A stretch of 49,790 nt of DNA from the NCBI GenBank assembly GCA_027448945.1, contig DAIDMQ010000037.1:1-49790 (forward strand). The letters run 5' to 3'. This document shows positions 45,448 through 49,790 of this stretch, piece after piece (position 1 is the first letter of the stretch; every line of letters starts with the position of its first letter). The stretch is from Gallionellaceae bacterium. GTDB taxonomy: Bacteria > Pseudomonadota > Gammaproteobacteria > Burkholderiales > Gallionellaceae. The notes beneath the pieces are model-generated. The model searched no databases and was not told the DNA's origin. It saw only the letters and a program-made list of their open reading frames with translations. A program made the position numbers and the translations under genes.

Positions 45448-46232
45448 CAGGCCCGGGTCTCGGGCCAGGCCGCCAGGAATTCCCGCCAATGCGGCTGTTC
45501 CAACTTGGCGAGTTCGGCACGCACAAAATCACATTCGCGCTTGAACGCTGCGCGACTCAAGCTACCGCGCATCATCAAGAACCGTGCAAACACCAGATAG
45601 GTGTTCACCACATCGGTCTCGCAGTAATTTCGTATCTCGGCCAACTGTCCCTGTTGGAATGCTTCCCACACTTTGCTGCCGTCCATGCCCAGCTTGCCGG
45701 GGAAGCCGATCAACTTGGCCAAATCATCCAACGGCGCGTTGGCACGCCCCCCATACATCGCCAACAGATCCATTAGATCAAGGTGACGCATGTGGTAGCG
45801 GCTGATGTAGTTATTCCACTTAAATTCTTTGTCGTCCTCACCCATGTCCCAATAGCGCGGACACTGCACACCGTTGATGAGGCCACGGTAGTGCAACACC
45901 GGCAGGTCGAAACCGCTGCCATTCCACGACACGATCTGAGGTGTGTATTTTTCTATGCCGTCGAAGAAGCGCTGGATGATGCTGCCCTCGTCTTCGTCCA
46001 GCCCGCCCAGCGACCACACTCTGAAGTTGTCACCCTCGCGCAACACACAGGAGATCGCCACCACACGCTGCAAGTGATGCTGGATAAAATCGCTGCCAGT
46101 CTTCTGGCGACGCTGTTGAAACGCCATCTCGGCGACCTCGGCATCGCTGACACGTTCATCCAACCCGTGCAGGACACGCAGGCCGTTGATGTCGGGGATA
46201 GTTTCTATATCAAAGACAAGCGTGGGTTTCAT
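45447..46232 (-). CDS. Predicted 3'-5' exonuclease related to the PolB proofreading domain
   Basis: A 261-residue cytoplasmic DEDDy-type nuclease. The metal-binding motifs are D8/E10 in VFDIETIPD, an aspartate in IVSWNGSGFDLPVL (about residue 110) and YCETDVVNTY with the motif III Tyr/Asp near the C-terminus. It matches the DNA_pol_B_exo2 family (PF10108), which stands alone without a polymerase domain. It should trim single-stranded DNA or RNA ends; the cellular role is unknown. It is the first gene of the four-gene overlap chain. Confidence 0.92.
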   Translation of the reverse strand: MKPTLVFDIETIPDINGLRVLHGLDERVSDAEVAEMAFQQRRQKTGSDFIQHHLQRVVAISCVLREGDNFRVWSLGGLDEDEGSIIQRFFDGIEKYTPQIVSWNGSGFDLPVLHYRGLINGVQCPRYWDMGEDDKEFKWNNYISRYHMRHLDLMDLLAMYGGRANAPLDDLAKLIGFPGKLGMDGSKVWEAFQQGQLAEIRNYCETDVVNTYLVFARFLMMRGSLSRAAFKRECDFVRAELAKLEQPHWREFLAAWPETRA

Positions 46233-46310
46233 AACGAGACCACCAAAAATGAGCAGGCGCGGATTTTACCAAACCCGCGCCCTTAAGCCCCCAGTATTTA
46301 TCTCCCCGCC

Positions 46311-48023
46311 TTAAGACCGCCCGATATTCCACTTGAGCATGGCTTCGGCATATATCCTGCGCCAGCCATGCTCGGCCCGTTCACCGCCAGCGATATCGCC
46401 CTGATGAACCACATGCGAGACCGCCTCTTCGGTGCACAACAGATTGCGCTTAATCAGACGTGGCAGCCCCGACAGCACACGCTCCACATCATCGCGTATC
46501 GCTTGCTGGGTTGTTTCGTCTGCGGCATCGGCGATCCATGAGATGGCGATGGTCTTTTCCAACAATCCCCATAAACCTTTTTGCTGGCCGACCAAAGCCT
46601 CGACGCTGGATTCCCGCTCACCCAAATCGCGCAAATCGTCGCCCAGTTTCTCCAACATGGACTCTGAAACGACGTTCTTTTTGCCATCGAAGTGAATCAG
46701 CATCAACGTGGCATGCATCGCCTTTTCGCTGATGGTGGTGGCTCTCACCATGTTTTGTTCCAACACTTTGCGCGTCGCGGTGGCATACACGCGCGACACC
46801 GAGAAGTAAGCGATGCCTATCATCAACGGCCCGGCCAGATTGATGAAGGTGTTACCGAAATTGATGCTGGCAAAGGCGAACACTAACAACAAGCCCTGCG
46901 ACAGACCGAAGAATTTGTCTATGGTGTCACGGCCGGTGCGACGATAATACGCCCAAGCGGTTATCCAAACGATCAGCAATGTGACCAACAGATACCAACC
47001 GCGCGCCTCGGGAAAGCGCAATGAGTTGTTGTTCTTATAGTTGTCTATCGCCGTGGCCAGCACTTCCACACCCGGATGCGCGGCCGAAATCGGCGTCGCA
47101 TGCAGATTAAACAGATTGGGTGCGGTCGAGCCTATGATGATGATCTTGTCTTTGAACTCATCCTTGGGGCGTTGCGGCTGTTCAGACAACATATCCTGGA
47201 ACACATCGGCAAAGCTGATATAGCGATAACTGCCCGGCTCACCGCGCCAGTTCAGCAACATCTGCTGGGTTGGCGGTTCTTGCCAGCCCATATCCATCCC
47301 GACACGAGTCGGCAAGGAAGGGATTTTCCAACCCTGCTCATCCAGATAGACCGGGTAGGCGCGTTCTATGCCGTCCGAATCCAACTCTACATTCTGCGTA
47401 CCATAACGCCCGCTGTCGCGCACCGAAGAAAAATAAGGCAGCACCACATTGATCTTGGCATCCGGCACGAATACTTCGTCAGGTAGCGGCGTCGCGCTGG
47501 AAATCTGCGCGATATGGATAGCACTATTCTCGTCTCGGCTGGTGTCCACTGCGAGCATAGGGAAGTAAGTGTTATTGGTTTTGCCGATGACCTCATTGAA
47601 ATAAGCATCGCTATGCGGATTCAAAACATCCGGATCGCTGTACATGATGTCGAAAACAATCGCCTTGGGGCTTTGCTTCTCAACTTGTTCGACGAACCTG
47701 CCCATCACCTCGCGCGGCCAAGGCCAGCGACCGAAATCGTTGGCCATCGTGGCCAGGCTCACCTCATCGATGTTGAGGATGACGATATCCGGATCGGCAG
47801 GCGTGGGCACCACGCGATGACTCACCATGGCATCGAAAGCTTCGGTGCGAATCTCGCCGGTCAAATGCAAAACTGCGGTATCTAGCAAGGCGAATATCGT
47901 AAAAGCGGCCGCCAAATACACATAGAACTTCTGTCCCCAGTTCTGCGCCAACCAATTGGTGAATTTGGCACGCAACAAGCGCAAGCGGTTCAGCAATAAC
48001 ACATGCAGTTTCATTTTGGGCAT
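46311..48023 (-). CDS. CHASE2-domain membrane sensor with an unrecognised C-terminal region
   Basis: About 570 residues from ATG 48023, chosen since GGAG precedes it and the upstream in-frame start at 48047 would lie next to the sodB terminator. A membrane helix (about 40-60, VYLAAAFTIFALLDTAVLHL) leads to a periplasmic CHASE2 domain (about 60-335; DIVILNIDEVSL, GRWPWPREV, FKDKIIIIGSTA, PGVEVLATAIDN). Three membrane helices follow (about 345-425). The C-terminal 150 residues have no kinase, cyclase or GGDEF motif and are mostly helical. This output domain is not one I recognise. CHASE2 proteins often pair with FecR-like proteins elsewhere; here the nearest such protein is about 30 kb away. 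Confidence 0.88.
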   Translation of the reverse strand: MPKMKLHVLLLNRLRLLRAKFTNWLAQNWGQKFYVYLAAAFTIFALLDTAVLHLTGEIRTEAFDAMVSHRVVPTPADPDIVILNIDEVSLATMANDFGRWPWPREVMGRFVEQVEKQSPKAIVFDIMYSDPDVLNPHSDAYFNEVIGKTNNTYFPMLAVDTSRDENSAIHIAQISSATPLPDEVFVPDAKINVVLPYFSSVRDSGRYGTQNVELDSDGIERAYPVYLDEQGWKIPSLPTRVGMDMGWQEPPTQQMLLNWRGEPGSYRYISFADVFQDMLSEQPQRPKDEFKDKIIIIGSTAPNLFNLHATPISAAHPGVEVLATAIDNYKNNNSLRFPEARGWYLLVTLLIVWITAWAYYRRTGRDTIDKFFGLSQGLLLVFAFASINFGNTFINLAGPLMIGIAYFSVSRVYATATRKVLEQNMVRATTISEKAMHATLMLIHFDGKKNVVSESMLEKLGDDLRDLGERESSVEALVGQQKGLWGLLEKTIAISWIADAADETTQQAIRDDVERVLSGLPRLIKRNLLCTEEAVSHVVHQGDIAGGERAEHGWRRIYAEAMLKWNIGRS

Positions 48024-48041
48024 CGCAACAACTCCGTTAAC

Positions 48042-48069
48042 AAACAAAAGGCCGGGAAGACCCGGCCTT
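48042..48069 (-). terminator. Intrinsic terminator of sodB
   Basis: In the leftward direction AAGGCCGGG and CCCGGCCTT pair around four bases and are followed by TTGTTTGTT. It lies about 35 bp after the sodB stop. Confidence 0.9.
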
Positions 48070-48104
48070 GCTTGATGCTATTTTAACAGCTCATGAACAA
48101 CGAA

Positions 48105-48689
48105 TTAGGCGTAATTTTTCGCCACGAAATCCCAGTTCACCAAGTTGTTCAAATACGTTTCGACGAACTTGGGGCGCATGTTGCGATAGTCGATGTAGTA
48201 AGCGTGTTCCCACACGTCCACACACAACAGCGCCTTGTCTGCTGTAGTCAATGGTGTGCCTGCCGCGCCCATGTTGACGATGTCCACGGAACCGTCAGCC
48301 TTCTTCACCAACCATGTCCAAGCTGAACCGAAATTACCCACCGCAGAAGTCTGGAAGGCCTTCTTGAATTCGTCGAAGCTGCCCCACTTCTTGTTGATTG
48401 CATCAGCCAATGCGCCAGTTGGAGCACCTCCGCCGTTAGGCTTCATGCAATTCCAGAAGAAAGTGTGATTCCACACTTGTGCGGAGTTGTTGTAGATGCC
48501 GCCAGCCGGTGCCTTCTTGATAATGGCTTCGAGATCCAGCGCTTCGTACTCTGTCCCCTTGATCAGGTTGTTCAGGTTGGTCACATAAGCCTGATGATGC
48601 TTGGCATAGTGATATTCAAATGTCTCTTTGGACATATGGGGTTGCAGTGCGTCAGTCGCGTAAGGCAGTGCTGGCAATGTATGTTCCAT
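48105..48689 (-). CDS. sodB: Iron superoxide dismutase
   Basis: A 194-residue cytoplasmic enzyme that turns superoxide into peroxide and oxygen. The metal ligands are H27, H75 (QVWNHTFFW), D158 and H162 (DVWEHAYYID). The block AQVWNHTFFWNCMKP and Q71 near the metal favour iron over manganese. Length is standard. No signal peptide is seen. AGGAG precedes the ATG, and the gene ends at a strong terminator, so it is a single-gene unit. The iron-related Fur/RyhB control known in relatives is not visible here. Confidence 0.97.
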   Translation of the reverse strand: MEHTLPALPYATDALQPHMSKETFEYHYAKHHQAYVTNLNNLIKGTEYEALDLEAIIKKAPAGGIYNNSAQVWNHTFFWNCMKPNGGGAPTGALADAINKKWGSFDEFKKAFQTSAVGNFGSAWTWLVKKADGSVDIVNMGAAGTPLTTADKALLCVDVWEHAYYIDYRNMRPKFVETYLNNLVNWDFVAKNYA

Positions 48690-48801
48690 CTTGTACTCTC
48701 CTGTTCGTTAAATTAAATCGGCCGTGGATTTTAGTCTATCCACTCCCTGCTCACAATGATTGATTGAATCACTCGGGTTAAGATTCTGTGACAATAGTGG
48801 T

Positions 48802-49398
48802 TCAGGCATCTCCGGCAGTCATCATGCGCTCTACATAACGTGCGATCAGGTCGACTTCCAAGTTGACCTGGCTGCCCGCCTTGAGGAAACGCAGATTCGT
48901 CATCTGCAGCGTATGCGGAATCAGATTGAGTGCGAACACCGCGCCTTCCACCCGATTGATGGTCAAACTCACGCCATTGATTGTGACCGAACCTTTCATG
49001 GCGATGAACTTGGCTAAGGCTTGCGGTGCACGTATCAGCAACTTCCAGCTCTCGCCCAGATCATCGAAGGCCACTACCTCACCCACACCATCCACATGAC
49101 CGCTGACCAGATGCCCGCCCAACCTGTCGGACAAGCGCAGAGCCTTCTCCAGATTCACCGCAGCGCCCATCGCACCGAGCCCCACCGTGCAATCCAAAGT
49201 CTCGCGCGACACATCCACGCTAAAGGCATAGCCATCCAGCGCGATGACAGTGAGACACACGCCATTCACCGCGATGCTGTCACCCAACTGCACGTCGCCC
49301 AATCCCAGCGTGTTAGTGTCTATTGTGAGACGCAATCCTCCTTCGCGGTCTGTACTATTGCTGATGCGGCCTACGTCGGCGATGATGCCACTAAACAT
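48802..49398 (-). CDS. ribE: Riboflavin synthase
   Basis: A 198-residue enzyme that makes riboflavin from two lumazine molecules. It has two homologous lumazine-binding halves: MFSGIIADVG, the GDSIAVNGVCLTV block and DVSRETL in the first; GHLVSGHVDGVGEV and GSVTINGVSLTIN in the second. Its start overlaps the end of ribD by eight bases. The gene is also named ribC in some species. It follows ribD in the standard rib operon order. Confidence 0.96.
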   Translation of the reverse strand: MFSGIIADVGRISNSTDREGGLRLTIDTNTLGLGDVQLGDSIAVNGVCLTVIALDGYAFSVDVSRETLDCTVGLGAMGAAVNLEKALRLSDRLGGHLVSGHVDGVGEVVAFDDLGESWKLLIRAPQALAKFIAMKGSVTINGVSLTINRVEGAVFALNLIPHTLQMTNLRFLKAGSQVNLEVDLIARYVERMMTAGDA

Positions 49399-49790
49399 TT
49401 TGTGTCCCTTTCACTTTAACCAATATGCGCAGATCGTTGCCGACCCGACGCACATCCTGCCATCGCAATTCGACGCGCTGCGTCAGACTGCTCAATTCTC
49501 CCAACGCAGCCATACCGCGTGCCATGTCACCCAAGAGTTGCGGCGCGAAATACAACACCAACTCATCGACCAGCCCCGCTTGCAACAGCGCGCCATTGAG
49601 CACACTACCCGCCTCGACCAGCACTTCATTGATGCCACGTTGTGCGAGGTCTCGCAGCATCGCGGGCAAATCCACACGACCTTGCACCCCGTCCAGCACG
49701 CACACAGTCGCGCCCAACTTTTCCAGTTCCGCAATTTTTTCCGCAGCCTGTGTAACGGTGTAAATCAGCACCCCGCCGTGCAAAATTTTG
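49391..49790 (-). CDS. ribD: RibD C-terminal reductase part, cut by the window edge
   Basis: The last 130 or so residues of the pyrimidine reductase half of RibD, the bifunctional deaminase-reductase of riboflavin synthesis. Visible parts are LIYTVTQAAEKIAELEKLGA, then GINEVLVEAGSVLNGALLQ (the conserved VEGG/VEAG substrate block) and LVDELVLYFAPQLLGD. The frame runs on through the window edge, and the ATG/TTG codons inside are not the true start. The deaminase domain lies outside the window. Confidence 0.93.
   Translation of the reverse strand, partial: KILHGGVLIYTVTQAAEKIAELEKLGATVCVLDGVQGRVDLPAMLRDLAQRGINEVLVEAGSVLNGALLQAGLVDELVLYFAPQLLGDMARGMAALGELSSLTQRVELRWQDVRRVGNDLRILVKVKGTQNV

Noticed and set aside
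46250..46290. GC-rich inverted repeat between the CHASE2 and exonuclease genes considered as a terminator
   Set aside because: The stem is only six pairs with a 12-base loop and no clean T-run follows directly, so I could not support the call.

Overview
The window looks like chromosome of a betaproteobacterium, most likely from the Nitrosomonadales/Gallionellaceae neighbourhood. This is inferred from recalled protein families (ClpB, NadC, TrxC, QueD, RlmD, SlyX, Tex, two-partner secretion proteins) and gene orders, not from a search. Most of it is ordinary, densely packed housekeeping sequence. Between these genes lie a two-partner secretion locus and several genes in decay.

Layout. 1-3.9 kb: a putative HEPN-domain protein flanked by gene-free, repeat-bearing DNA, an M23 murein peptidase, a YpfH-like esterase, and a tiny membrane-protein gene that appears frameshifted. 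3.9-8.7 kb: glutamate dehydrogenase, an outer-membrane beta-barrel gene split at a run of eight C, a small secreted Asp/Gln/Arg-rich protein, about 680 bp of gene-free DNA, and an M18 aminopeptidase. 8.7-15.9 kb: an alcohol dehydrogenase, an ABC exporter without a standard start codon at the expected place, clpB with a textbook sigma-32 promoter, nadC and trxC.

15.9-26.2 kb: the main accessory locus. A leftward gene set encodes a giant filamentous-haemagglutinin-type exoprotein (about 2,020 residues, about 13 NGNYVV/TWGNG repeats), its outer-membrane transporter, and a periplasmic protein with two FecR-like units. Upstream lie palindromes and a gene for a cyclic-nucleotide-binding protein whose GGDEF domain has lost its active site but keeps an RxxD inhibitory-site motif. 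Surface display of the exoprotein, sensed or supported by the FecR-like protein and perhaps tied to cyclic-di-GMP, is the most interesting hypothesis here.

26.4-34.2 kb: a methyltransferase, decayed remnants of glcD and an alanine/serine-glyoxylate aminotransferase (lost glycolate salvage genes), then a leftward amino-acid run alaA-hom-(brnT/brnA)-thrC-AEC permease-DUF3301. A BrnTA toxin-antitoxin module sits between hom and thrC. Its toxin has lost one base and now reads straight into the antitoxin.

34.3-43.4 kb: an Mth938-like protein, a MoxR/DUF58/transglutaminase set, queD, tRNA-Ser(UGA), tRNA-Asp(GUC), a BI-1/YccA membrane protein, a truncated HigA-like antitoxin remnant, tex and a GldC-like protein. 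43.5-49.8 kb: a tightly overlapping leftward set (3'-5' exonuclease, VanZ-like, rlmD, slyX), a CHASE2 sensor with an unrecognised C-terminal region, sodB, and riboflavin genes ribE and ribD (ribD cut by the window edge).
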